Below, piece by piece: positions 40,075 through 48,715 of a stretch of DNA of 49,312 nucleotides (within the stretch, counting starts at the first letter, position 1; each line of letters starts with the position of its first letter). Position numbers and translations under genes: made by a program. Source of the DNA: an uncultured Kiritimatiellota bacterium. Lineage in GTDB: Bacteria; Verrucomicrobiota; Kiritimatiellia; RFP12; UBA1067. The notes under the pieces are model-generated. The model had not been told where the DNA came from, ran no database searches, and saw only the letters and a program-made list of their open reading frames with translations. The stretch covers positions 1 through 49,312 of the forward strand of contig CAKUCX010000020.1 of the NCBI GenBank assembly GCA_934643865.1. The letters run 5' to 3'.

Positions 40075-42150
40075 CTACCGTTCCAGAAGCGCCTTGCGCA
40101 CCGCAGGCGGCACGAGCGCGAAGTCGCTCGGCTCCATCGAATAGGAGGCGCGGCCCTTCGTGAGCGAGCGGATCGCCGTCGAATAGCCGAACATCTGCGC
40201 CATCGGCACGCGCGCGTGGACGATCTGCATGTCGCCGCGCTGTTCCATGTCGAGCACCGTGCCACGCCGCGCGTTCAGGTCGCCGAGCACTTCGCCCACG
40301 CTCTCGGGGGGCGTCGTGATCTCCAGCTTCATGATCGGTTCGAGGAATTCCGGCGCCGCCGCCTCGGCGGCCTCGCGGAAGCCCATCACGGCCGCGCTGC
40401 GGAAGGCGATCTCGTCCGAGATCTCGGGATCGACGAGCGTGCAGCGGACAGCGCACACGGCGAGGTCGGTCATCGGGAAACGCGCGAGGACGCCCGTCGC
40501 CACGCCGTCCCGCAGGCCCTGCACGACGACGTCGGCGAGCTTCGGGTCTGGAAGCGTGTTCCGGAAGTCACGCGACACGTCGACCTGCACGCCCTTCCCG
40601 CGTTCGAGCGGACGGATCTCGATCGCGAGCGTCACCGCGTGGCGCTTGCCGCCCAGCTCGCGGTCGAAGGTGAACGCCTTCACGGCGGGCGCCGTCACCG
40701 TCTCGACGTAGCTCACCATCGGCTTGCCGACATTCGCGGCGCACTTGAACTCGCGCTTCAGGCGGTCCACGAGGATTTCGAGGTGGAGTTCGCCCATGCC
40801 GGAGAGGATCGTCTGGCCCGTCTCCTCGTCCTGCCGCACCTGGCAGGTGGGATCCTCTGCCGCGAGCTGTTCCATCGAGGCGACGAGCTTGTCCTTGTCC
40901 GCCCCGCTCTTCGGCTCGATGGCGAGGAACATCACGGGCTGGGGCGCGGTGATGCGTTCCAGGTAGAGCGGCTTCATCTCGGCGCAGAGCGTGTCGCCCG
41001 TCGTGCATTCCTTGAGGCCGACGAGGGCGCCGATGTCGCCGGCGGCGAGATGGTCCACCTCGATCTGCTGGTCGGCGAAGAGGCGCACGATCTTCATGAT
41101 GCGCTCGCGCTTCTTCGTGCGGGGGTTGAAGGCGTTCGCGCCCTTCTTGAGGACGCCCGAATAGACGCGCACAAAGTAGAGGCGGCCCACGTAGGGGTCC
41201 GTCGCGATCTTGAAGACGAGCGCCGCGAGGGGTTCCGCCGGATCCTGCCGGCGCGTGACCTTCGCGCCGCTCTTGAGGTCCGTCGCCTCGACCGGCGGAC
41301 GGTCCGTCGGCGCGGGCAGGTAGAGCCCGATCGCGTCCAGGAGCGGCTGGATGCCCTTGTCCTTGAACGCCGTGCCGCAGAGGACCGGCACGAACGCCCC
41401 CGCGACGACCTGACGGCGGATCGCCGCGCGCAGTTCGTCCGCCGTGAGGTCGCCCTTTTCGAGGTAGGCCTCCATCACGCCCTCGTCGAGGTCCGCGATC
41501 TTCTCGCACAGCTCGGCGCGCGCAAGCTCGGCGTCGTCCTTCAGTCCGGCGGGGATCTCGCCCACGGTGAAGGTCTTGCCCTCGCTCGCCTCGTCGTAGA
41601 CGATGCCCTTCATCTCCAGCAGGTCGACGACGCCCTGGAACCCCTCCTCCTTGCCGATGGGCAGTTCGACGGGGGCCGCGTTCGCGCGCAGCTTCGTGCG
41701 GACCTCCTCCACCACGCGGCCGAAGTCCGCCCCCATGCGGTCCATCTTGTTCACGAACGCGACGCGCGGCACGTGGTAGCGGTCCGCCTGGCGCCACACC
41801 GTCTCGCTCTGCGGCTGCACGCCGCCCACGGCGCAGAACACGCACACGGCGCCGTCGAGGACGCGCAGCGAGCGCTCCACCTCCATCGTGAAGTCCACAT
41901 GGCCGGGCGTGTCGATGATGTTGATCGCCCAGTCCTTCCACGTGCAGGAGATCGCGGCGGACTGGATGGTGATGCCGCGCTCCTTCTCCTGGACCATGAA
42001 GTCCGTCGTGGTGTCCCCCTCGTGGACCTCGCCGGTCTTGTGGATCTTGCCGGTGTAGAAGAGGATGCGCTCGGTCGTCGTGGTCTTGCCCGCGTCGATG
42101 TGGGCGACGATGCCGATGTTGCGTACGTGTGAGAGCGTGGTGTCGGACAT
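40075..42150 (-). CDS. fusA: Elongation factor G
   Basis: A 691-residue translational GTPase that drives translocation of tRNA and mRNA on the ribosome. G1 is AHIDAGKTTTTERIL (16-30), the switch I region ends GITIQSAAIS, G3 is DTPGHVDF, and G4 is NKMDRMGADF. Domains II to V follow in normal order, with GMGELHLEILVDRLKREF in domain III. Length is usual (about 690-700). It is not beside rpsL, rpsG or tuf, so it may be a second, stand-alone EF-G copy. The promoter lies only eight nt before the ATG and no Shine-Dalgarno site is seen. Confidence 0.95.
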   Translation of the reverse strand: MSDTTLSHVRNIGIVAHIDAGKTTTTERILFYTGKIHKTGEVHEGDTTTDFMVQEKERGITIQSAAISCTWKDWAINIIDTPGHVDFTMEVERSLRVLDGAVCVFCAVGGVQPQSETVWRQADRYHVPRVAFVNKMDRMGADFGRVVEEVRTKLRANAAPVELPIGKEEGFQGVVDLLEMKGIVYDEASEGKTFTVGEIPAGLKDDAELARAELCEKIADLDEGVMEAYLEKGDLTADELRAAIRRQVVAGAFVPVLCGTAFKDKGIQPLLDAIGLYLPAPTDRPPVEATDLKSGAKVTRRQDPAEPLAALVFKIATDPYVGRLYFVRVYSGVLKKGANAFNPRTKKRERIMKIVRLFADQQIEVDHLAAGDIGALVGLKECTTGDTLCAEMKPLYLERITAPQPVMFLAIEPKSGADKDKLVASMEQLAAEDPTCQVRQDEETGQTILSGMGELHLEILVDRLKREFKCAANVGKPMVSYVETVTAPAVKAFTFDRELGGKRHAVTLAIEIRPLERGKGVQVDVSRDFRNTLPDPKLADVVVQGLRDGVATGVLARFPMTDLAVCAVRCTLVDPEISDEIAFRSAAVMGFREAAEAAAPEFLEPIMKLEITTPPESVGEVLGDLNARRGTVLDMEQRGDMQIVHARVPMAQMFGYSTAIRSLTKGRASYSMEPSDFALVPPAVRKALLER

Positions 42151-42158
42151 AGGCGGCG

Positions 42159-42167
42159 ATTATACCA
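42159..42167 (-). promoter_or_regulatory. Extended -10 promoter of fusA
   Basis: On the minus strand, TGGTATAAT is a perfect -10 hexamer with the TGn extension. Only eight nt separate it from the ATG at 42150, so transcription should begin at or next to the start codon, giving a leaderless mRNA. Confidence 0.75.
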
Positions 42168-42218
42168 TATCCGGACGCCGGGTGGGCGGGGAACGAATGG
42201 CGGGGGGCGGCGAGATTG

Positions 42219-42227
42219 TGGTAAACT
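42219..42227 (+). promoter_or_regulatory. Extended -10 promoter of the HTH-EIIA gene
   Basis: TGGTAAACT: TGn extension plus TAAACT, seven nt before the ATG at 42235. No Shine-Dalgarno site is present, so the mRNA is probably leaderless. It mirrors the fusA promoter 52 nt away on the other strand. Confidence 0.6.
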
Positions 42228-42234
42228 ACGCGGC

Positions 42235-42957
42235 ATGGACTACAACCGACTCATGGACCAGAAGAGCGCGGCCGCCCACCTGCACATGCCGGAACGGGAG
42301 CTGCGGCACGTCGCGCAGCGCGGCGAAGTCGAGAGCTTCAAGCGCGGCGACCTCTACTTCTTCGAGCACCGCGCGCTCGACGAATGGGCGCAGCGCCGCC
42401 TCATGACGCTGAGCGACAAGACGCTGACGGCCGAACACGCAGTCGCGATGACCGAACGCCGCCGCGCCGACGGGCACGACGTCCACGTCGCCGACCTTCT
42501 GCGCCCCGAGACGATCGCCCCCGCCCTCACCGCCAGGGGCCGCGCGGGCGTGCTGCGCGACATGACGGACTTCGCGGACGGGACGGGTCTCCTCTACGAC
42601 CCCGAGACGCTCTTCGCCGAGCTGAGCGCGCGCGAGGAAGTCGCCTCCACCGCCGCCGGGGGCGGCGTCGCCTTCCTGCATCCGCGCTACCACGACCCCT
42701 ACCTCTTCCAGGAGACGTTCCTCGCCCTCGGTCGCGCCGTCCGGCCCGTCTTCTTCGGCGCACAGGACGGGACGGGCACAGACCTCTTCTTCCTCATCTG
42801 CTGCACGGACCACACGCTCCACCTCCACATCCTCGCCCGCCTCTGCCTGCTCGCGCACGGCACGGCCCTTCTCCCGGCGCTCCGCGAAGCCGCCGACGCG
42901 GAGGCCATGCATGCCGCGCTGAAACAGGCCGAGGACGGATTCCTCGGCCACCGCTAG
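42235..42957 (+). CDS. HTH plus PTS EIIA (PtsN-type) regulator
   Basis: A 240-residue two-domain protein. Residues 5-55 form an excisionase/MerR-like helix-turn-helix (SAAAHLHMPERELRHVAQRG, then VESFKRGDLYFFEHRALDEW). Residues 85-235 form a PTS EIIA type 2 domain: GTGLLYDPETLFAELSAREE, then AFLHPRYHDP with the phosphorylatable His149, and DLFFLICCTDHTLHLHILARL. It likely senses phosphoenolpyruvate-linked phosphoryl flow rather than moving a sugar, as in PtsN. It is divergent from fusA and convergent with the HzsA-related gene (13 nt between stops). Confidence 0.82.
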   Translation: MDYNRLMDQKSAAAHLHMPERELRHVAQRGEVESFKRGDLYFFEHRALDEWAQRRLMTLSDKTLTAEHAVAMTERRRADGHDVHVADLLRPETIAPALTARGRAGVLRDMTDFADGTGLLYDPETLFAELSAREEVASTAAGGGVAFLHPRYHDPYLFQETFLALGRAVRPVFFGAQDGTGTDLFFLICCTDHTLHLHILARLCLLAHGTALLPALREAADAEAMHAALKQAEDGFLGHR

Positions 42958-42970
42958 CCCGCCCCGCCCC

Positions 42971-45900
42971 TTATTCGTACCAGGTGCGCTGGCGGCGGGG
43001 CATCGCGACGTTCGGCACGAAGCCCGTGAGCGGCACCGGCGCCAGGCCCTTCTCGCGCCGGACGTCGTTCAGCTCCAGCCAGTGGAACGCGCTGCGCTTG
43101 TTGACCGTGTAGAGGTAGCGCTGGCAATGCCAGTCGCTCCAGGCGTGCGCCTCGGGGTAGGCGCTGCAGAACGGCACGGCGAGGTCGATCCAGAGCGCGA
43201 TTGCGCGCCGCTCCGCGTCCGTCAGCCGGCCGTGCCCCGCCTTGAGCTTCTGGTACCAGCGCGAGCGCGCGGCGCCGAAGGAACGCGGCGGCTTGAACGG
43301 CGCGAAGCCGAGCCCGTGCGCGAAGTTGACGTTCTCCGTACACTTCCCCTTCTCGGAGAGGGCGAGGTAGGCGACCGAGTAGACGCGGTGGCTCTGGTCG
43401 TCCGACGGCGGCAGCTGCGCGGGGACGCCGCGCAGGTCGAGGCGCTTCCCCTCGCCGTGGCACGACACGCAGCGGCGGTCGAGGATCGGCTGGATGTCCT
43501 TCGCGAACCCAAAGCCGTCCCCGCGCACGCGCGCGTCCGGCGGCTTCGGGCGGTTGAGCCCCATCCAGACGTCGAGCGAGGCGAGCGGGCCCTCTTTCTC
43601 CAGCGCCTCGACGAACGGATGGCGCGGCGCGCCCGGCAGGGCGGGCTGGAGCGACTGGGGCGGGCGGCGCAGGGCCGCCGCGGACGCCGTGTCGGACGCC
43701 GCCTGGTGCGGATGCTCGTGGCAGCCGATGCAGCCGTTCACCTCGCCCGGCTGGAGCGTCGACCAGCTGCGCATCGTCTGCACGGCGCAGCCCTCCGCGT
43801 CGACGAGCTGGAAGTAGACGGGCGTGCGGGCGGGGACGCGCACCGAGCAGCTGCCGTCGGCCTCCACGTCCGCCTCGCCGAGGACGTGCTTCACGTCGAA
43901 GGCGCCGTTGCCCACGGCGATGGGCGTGCCGATCTTGCCCTGCGTCGAGTGCCAGCCGTACTGCCAGTTCCAGCCGATGTGGACGGGGCGGTACTCAAGG
44001 CCCACGACGCGCAGCTTCTTCACGCACCCCTTCGGCGCGCCCTTCATCGCCGCGCCCGCGTAGACGTTCTGCACGTAGTAGGTGCCGAAGCCCTGCGCGT
44101 AATCGAGCGGCGGCGCCTGGCGCGGCGGCGGCGTGCGCCGCTTCAGCGCGACCGGCTGGAGGCAGTGGTTGCCCCAGTCGAAGGCCAGCAGCTCGCGCCG
44201 CCCCGCCTCGTCCATCGCGTAGACGCCGAAGCGGCTCGAATAGGGCCCCCGGTAGAAGCTGCACCCCTCGGGCATGAAGGACACCAGGAACAAGCCGTTC
44301 GCGGGGGCCTCCCCCGTCCCTTCGGCCCCCTCCCCCAGCGGGAAGGGATACGCCCACTGCGGACCGAACTGCGTGTGCATGTCGAAGACGTTGTAGTGGT
44401 AGTCGTGCGGCATGCGCGTGGGCTGCACACCCGGCGCGACGTTCATCGCCGCGCCCGCCACGTAGTACATGCCCGGCATGTTCGTGACGGCGGGGCCGCA
44501 GGGGTTGTCCCACGGCGACCACGGGATCGTCATCACGCGGTTGCCGGGGAAGGTCATGACGATGGCGTTCGTGTTCATGCCCCAGACGCTCTGCGCGGGG
44601 TCGTAGGTCGAGTTCGTGTAGTCGTCGCCGTCGGCGAGGCGCGAGCGCGCGAGGCGGCCCTTCTGCGCGACGTGGTGGCCGCAGGAGATCATCATGATGT
44701 CGCGCGTCCCGGGGATGCCGCGCGTGTGCATGAGCGAGAACGGGAACTCCGAGTTGTTCGCGAAGAGGCCCGTCATCTTCGTCCCGTTCGGGTTCATCGC
44801 GTAGAGCTGCTGGATGCCCGAGGCGTTGCGGTCGTTGTACTCCCACTTGGTGAACGCGACGCGGCCGTCGTCCAGGAGCTGCGGATAGAACGTCTGCACC
44901 TGGTCGAAGCCGATGCGGCGGATGCGCGAGCCGTCGGCCTCGCAGCGGTAGAGGTTCGAGACGGGGAGCGGCCAGCAGTCGACGGAGTGGCTGCAGCGCG
45001 TCGACTGGAAGACGAGCGAGCCGTCCGGCAGCCAGCACGGCTCGATGTCGCTCGCCGCGAGCTCGACGTCGTTCGTGAGCCCCTTCACGGCGCCGGCGCG
45101 CACCCATTCGTTCGAGGTGAGCTGGGTGAGCGCGCGCGTCTCAAGGTCGAGCGTCCAGAGGTGGTAGTCGTCCGTCTCAAGGCTGCGGCGCTTCGCGAAG
45201 ACGACCTTCTTCGCGTCGAAGCTCACGGCGGGGTCGCGGATGATACCGGCGGGCTCGTCGAGGAGGACCTCCTGCGAGACGGTGCCGTCGGGGTTGATCG
45301 TCGCGCGGATGAGCTGCGAGCCGCCCCGGTAGTCCGGCACGCTGCGCCACTCCTGGTAGGAGGCGTCGGTGAGGTCGTCCGTCGCGTGCATGATCGAGTT
45401 GCCCATCACGAGGTGCTTCACGTAGAGGAACTGGTCGCACCGCGTACGGAACGACGCGAGGAACGCGCGGCGCGCCTTCTCGCGCGCGGCGCGCCAGGCG
45501 GGGTCGGGCGCGGCGAAGGAGCCGTCGGCGGCGAAGCGCAGGTCGAGGTCGCGGCCAAGCGGGTCGGGCTTCGTCGTGTCCGCCTCCACGTTCGCGCAGT
45601 GCGAGACGTTGCTCACGGCGGCGTCCTGGAGCTGCCAGTCCCGGACAAGGCGGGCATCGGGGTAGGCGAGCGTGCCGTCCTTGTTGGGCAGCGGCAGATC
45701 AGGCGGCGGCGTCTTCCCGAAGAAGGCGAGTTCGGCGATCTGGACCGTCTGCGGACCGTCCGCGCGGATCTTGTAGGCGGGCGTCTCGAAGAGTTGCTGG
45801 ATGTACTTCTGCGCCTCGAACATGTAGCCGCAGTAGTAGTGGTTCGCCTGGTCGTAGGTCCCCTCGACGACCATCTTCACGCGGCGCGCCGTGACGGGCG

Positions 45901-46264
45901 CCCAGGTGACGACGTTGTCCTTGTACGTGTGCGAGGGGCGCAGCTCGACATGCTCGGCGAGCGCGCGCCCGTCCGCGTAGAAGCTCGCCTTCCTGACGCC
46001 CCGGTTCGTGAAACTGCGCCCGCTCACGAGGCGCACGCCGCCGACCTCCCACGCCGCGCCGAAGTCGACCGTCACCTCGATCGGCTTCTTCTCCCACAGG
46101 AGCGCGCAGGCGGGGTTCACCTTCCCGTCCACGAGCCTGTCGGCGCCCTGGCCCGGCAGGGCCCGCGCCGTCGTCGTCGCCGTGACGGGCGCGTCGCCCG
46201 CCGCCGCGCCCGCCCACGCGAGGAGGGCGGCTGCGCCGAACATCGTAAGCATTTTCATCTTCAC
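42971..46264 (-). CDS. Exported HzsA-related diheme protein
   Basis: A 1097-residue protein with signal peptide (cut near GAAAGDAP). The N-terminal part (about 25-150) is discoidin-like (RLVDGKVNPACALLWEKKPIEVTVDFGAAW). The middle has PD40/TolB-like propeller repeats (PAVSFDAKKVVFAKRRS, DGSLVFQSTRCSH, DGRVAFTKWEYN). The C-terminal part resembles the alpha subunit of hydrazine synthase and carries two c-type heme sites, CIGCH (about residue 845) and CVSCH (about residue 930). HzsA-related proteins are common in PVC bacteria without anammox. It follows the glycyl radical enzyme gene by 77 nt, with AGGAG before the ATG. Confidence 0.78.
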   Translation of the reverse strand: MKMKMLTMFGAAALLAWAGAAAGDAPVTATTTARALPGQGADRLVDGKVNPACALLWEKKPIEVTVDFGAAWEVGGVRLVSGRSFTNRGVRKASFYADGRALAEHVELRPSHTYKDNVVTWAPVTARRVKMVVEGTYDQANHYYCGYMFEAQKYIQQLFETPAYKIRADGPQTVQIAELAFFGKTPPPDLPLPNKDGTLAYPDARLVRDWQLQDAAVSNVSHCANVEADTTKPDPLGRDLDLRFAADGSFAAPDPAWRAAREKARRAFLASFRTRCDQFLYVKHLVMGNSIMHATDDLTDASYQEWRSVPDYRGGSQLIRATINPDGTVSQEVLLDEPAGIIRDPAVSFDAKKVVFAKRRSLETDDYHLWTLDLETRALTQLTSNEWVRAGAVKGLTNDVELAASDIEPCWLPDGSLVFQSTRCSHSVDCWPLPVSNLYRCEADGSRIRRIGFDQVQTFYPQLLDDGRVAFTKWEYNDRNASGIQQLYAMNPNGTKMTGLFANNSEFPFSLMHTRGIPGTRDIMMISCGHHVAQKGRLARSRLADGDDYTNSTYDPAQSVWGMNTNAIVMTFPGNRVMTIPWSPWDNPCGPAVTNMPGMYYVAGAAMNVAPGVQPTRMPHDYHYNVFDMHTQFGPQWAYPFPLGEGAEGTGEAPANGLFLVSFMPEGCSFYRGPYSSRFGVYAMDEAGRRELLAFDWGNHCLQPVALKRRTPPPRQAPPLDYAQGFGTYYVQNVYAGAAMKGAPKGCVKKLRVVGLEYRPVHIGWNWQYGWHSTQGKIGTPIAVGNGAFDVKHVLGEADVEADGSCSVRVPARTPVYFQLVDAEGCAVQTMRSWSTLQPGEVNGCIGCHEHPHQAASDTASAAALRRPPQSLQPALPGAPRHPFVEALEKEGPLASLDVWMGLNRPKPPDARVRGDGFGFAKDIQPILDRRCVSCHGEGKRLDLRGVPAQLPPSDDQSHRVYSVAYLALSEKGKCTENVNFAHGLGFAPFKPPRSFGAARSRWYQKLKAGHGRLTDAERRAIALWIDLAVPFCSAYPEAHAWSDWHCQRYLYTVNKRSAFHWLELNDVRREKGLAPVPLTGFVPNVAMPRRQRTWYE

Positions 46265-46341
46265 GTTCTCCTTCTGTCAGACATCCGGTTCGACCTGCGC
46301 ACACCTGCGGGCGCGCCCCCGTCTTCGGCCCGCCGCGCCGC

Positions 46342-48687
46342 CTACTTCAAGCGGTGGCGGGCGATGAGCTCGTCCTGCCAGCGCTTCGAGAGCGAAATGA
46401 AGCGCGCCGAGAAGCCGCAGACACGCACGATCAGGTTAGGGTGGCGTTCGGGATGGCGCTGCGCCTCCATGAGGAGCGCCGCCGAGTTGCAGTTCGGCTG
46501 GATCATGTGCGAGCCCTTCAGGCAGAAGACCCTGAGGATCGCCGCGAGGGTCCGGGCGTCCATCGCCGAGGCGTCGAAGGTGAGGTTCGCGTTCGAGGCG
46601 TAGAGGCAGTCGTGCGGCAGCTGGCCGATCGCGTTCATGACCGTCGCCACATCCGACCGGCAGCGGTATTCGCTCGGGCTGAAGCCCTGCGCGAGGCGGT
46701 CGCCGTCGCGGCGGCCGTCGGGCGTCGCCCTCGTCTGCGCCCCCCAGTACATGAACTCGCGGTAGGTGTAGACGGCATAGCGGTAGGCGTCGCCGAAGCC
46801 GTTGTCCTTCCCCGCCGTCGCGGCGTTCGCCTGGCGCATGAGCCAGCCCATGAGCGCGACCGGCTCGGGCGAGCCGTCGCCCCAGGAGGGCGCCGCGAGG
46901 GCGGCGCGCCGCAGCGCCTCGCCGCGCGGCCCCGCCCAGTTCGCGCGCACGGCGTCGAGGAACTCCTTCACGGTCGCGAGCTTCCGGTCGAAGCAGACGC
47001 TCTTGATCGCCATGAGCGAGTCCGTCACGTTGCCGATGAAGCCGAGCGTGAGGATGCGCGGATGCGAGAGGGAGCCGCCCTCGTTCGTGTCGCGGCGCGA
47101 CGCGACGCAGCCGCGCAGGCACATCGAGTAGACGGGGTGCGGGAAGACCTGCGCGCCCGTCGCGCCGTAGGCCGAGTAGTCGTCCGTCACCGACGCGAGG
47201 AAGCGCGCGAAGTTCCGCCAGTAGATGGCGCGCAGGTCCTCGAAGTCCGCCGCGCCGTCGAGCGGGTCGAGTTCGAGCGCGCAGGCCTTCAGCGTCGCCG
47301 GGTCGGGGTTGATCGTCAGATCGAGGAGCTTGATCATCGAGAGGTAGTTCGCGCCGTCGACGTCCTGCACGGAGTCGATGTAGCCGTTCCAGCAGCCCGT
47401 CCCGATGTAGCTCGCCGCGTCTTCGAGCGAGAAGCCGTCGCGCGTGTACTGCCTGAGGTAGCGGTCGTCGTTGAGGAGCGTGAAGACGGCGTGACCCTTC
47501 ATGAGCATCGCGCCGATCTTCTCCAGGTAGGCCTGCGGCGCGCGCGCGGAGATGCGGCAGTGGAGCTTCGGGTAGACGCAGTCCGCGTCGAGGTGCGCGT
47601 CGAGGAACATCTCGGTGAGGTCGTTGTAGAGCGGCGCGCCCTTCGCGTCGCACCCGCCGAGCGACATCGGGATCTCCATCTCGTGGTCGGTGTAGTCGTC
47701 GACCCGCGTCGTGCCGTCGTAGTGGCACTCGGCCGTCAGGAGGAACTTCGCCACGAGGTCCCGCGCCGCCGCCGCCGTGAGCGTGCCGTCGGCGCGCTCG
47801 CGCGTGTAGAAGTCGATCAGGCAGGCGTCGGGGCGGCCGAGCGAGAAGCCGTTGACGCCATCGACGTAGCCGAGGATCTCGCGCACGAACCAGAGCGTGT
47901 TCAGGCCCTCGTAGAACGTGCGCGGCGGCTCCCAGGGGCAGCGCCGCGCCGTCTGCGCGATGCGGCGGAAGTTGGCCGCCTGCGCGGGCGTGAGCGCGTC
48001 CGGCCCGGCCAGGGCCCGTTCGGCGGCCTCGGCGAACGCGAGCTGGAGCGCATGGACCGTCTCAAGCCCCACGAGCGCCGTCTCCAGCTCCTTGCGGCCC
48101 TTCGGGTCGTCGGCGGGGCACGTCTCCAGCGCCGCCGCCACCTCGTCGTAGACGCCCTTGAAGCCCTTGGCGAAGACCGTGCGGAACGGCGGCACGTGGT
48201 GCATGTCGTCGCAGAACGGCCCGCAGCAGAGCGCGAGGCACGCCCGCTGGCGCGCGCGCTGGCGGGCGAAGGCCGCGTCGGGCACGAGCCCCTTCTCCTT
48301 GTAGAACTTCGCGCAGAGCGCGTTGACGAGCCGCGCGGGGCGGTGGCCGCCCCAGCCGCCGTTCACGCCCGCCTCGAAGTAGAACGGACTCTCCTTGAAG
48401 AGGAACGGCACGAAATGGCGCCGCATGGCCCGGTAGCTCTCGCGCCGCACGTCGAGCGCGTCGTAGCCGGGGTGCGCCGCGCAGAAGACCCGGAGGTCCT
48501 TCTCGATGGCCGCGACGCTCGCCTTCTGGCGCGGATCCTTCACGGGGTCGCCCTGGAAGCGGTCGGGGTAGAACGCGCGCAGCTCCGCCCGGAAGGCGGC
48601 GTAGGCGTCGGGGGCGGGGCGGGCGCAGAGGCCCGCGCCGCACGTGAGAAGCGCGGATGCGGCGAGCAGGAGCGTTTTCGTCATCAT
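46342..48687 (-). CDS. Glycyl radical enzyme with N-terminal signal-like peptide
   Basis: A 781-residue protein of the pyruvate formate-lyase/glycyl radical family. The C-terminal radical loop reads RVCGFSARFISLSKRWQDEL with the radical Gly at 758. The active-site Cys is Cys432 in YIGTGCWNGYID; the Glu that follows the Cys two residues later in diol and choline lyases is Asn here. The N-terminus, MMTKTLLLAASALLTCGAGL ending CARP, is hydrophobic and looks like a Sec signal peptide, which is unusual for an oxygen-sensitive enzyme activated in the cytoplasm. The start at 48687 has AAGGA nine nt upstream. No activase gene lies in the window. Substrate unknown. Confidence 0.82.
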   Translation of the reverse strand: MMTKTLLLAASALLTCGAGLCARPAPDAYAAFRAELRAFYPDRFQGDPVKDPRQKASVAAIEKDLRVFCAAHPGYDALDVRRESYRAMRRHFVPFLFKESPFYFEAGVNGGWGGHRPARLVNALCAKFYKEKGLVPDAAFARQRARQRACLALCCGPFCDDMHHVPPFRTVFAKGFKGVYDEVAAALETCPADDPKGRKELETALVGLETVHALQLAFAEAAERALAGPDALTPAQAANFRRIAQTARRCPWEPPRTFYEGLNTLWFVREILGYVDGVNGFSLGRPDACLIDFYTRERADGTLTAAAARDLVAKFLLTAECHYDGTTRVDDYTDHEMEIPMSLGGCDAKGAPLYNDLTEMFLDAHLDADCVYPKLHCRISARAPQAYLEKIGAMLMKGHAVFTLLNDDRYLRQYTRDGFSLEDAASYIGTGCWNGYIDSVQDVDGANYLSMIKLLDLTINPDPATLKACALELDPLDGAADFEDLRAIYWRNFARFLASVTDDYSAYGATGAQVFPHPVYSMCLRGCVASRRDTNEGGSLSHPRILTLGFIGNVTDSLMAIKSVCFDRKLATVKEFLDAVRANWAGPRGEALRRAALAAPSWGDGSPEPVALMGWLMRQANAATAGKDNGFGDAYRYAVYTYREFMYWGAQTRATPDGRRDGDRLAQGFSPSEYRCRSDVATVMNAIGQLPHDCLYASNANLTFDASAMDARTLAAILRVFCLKGSHMIQPNCNSAALLMEAQRHPERHPNLIVRVCGFSARFISLSKRWQDELIARHRLK

Positions 48688-48715
48688 ATGCGTCATTCCT
48701 TTGCGTGCAGACGTG

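Noticed and set aside
42971..46264. Hydrazine synthase and anammox metabolism
   Set aside because: Only an HzsA-related architecture is seen, without HzsB/C or hydrazine dehydrogenase. Such proteins are common in non-anammox PVC bacteria.
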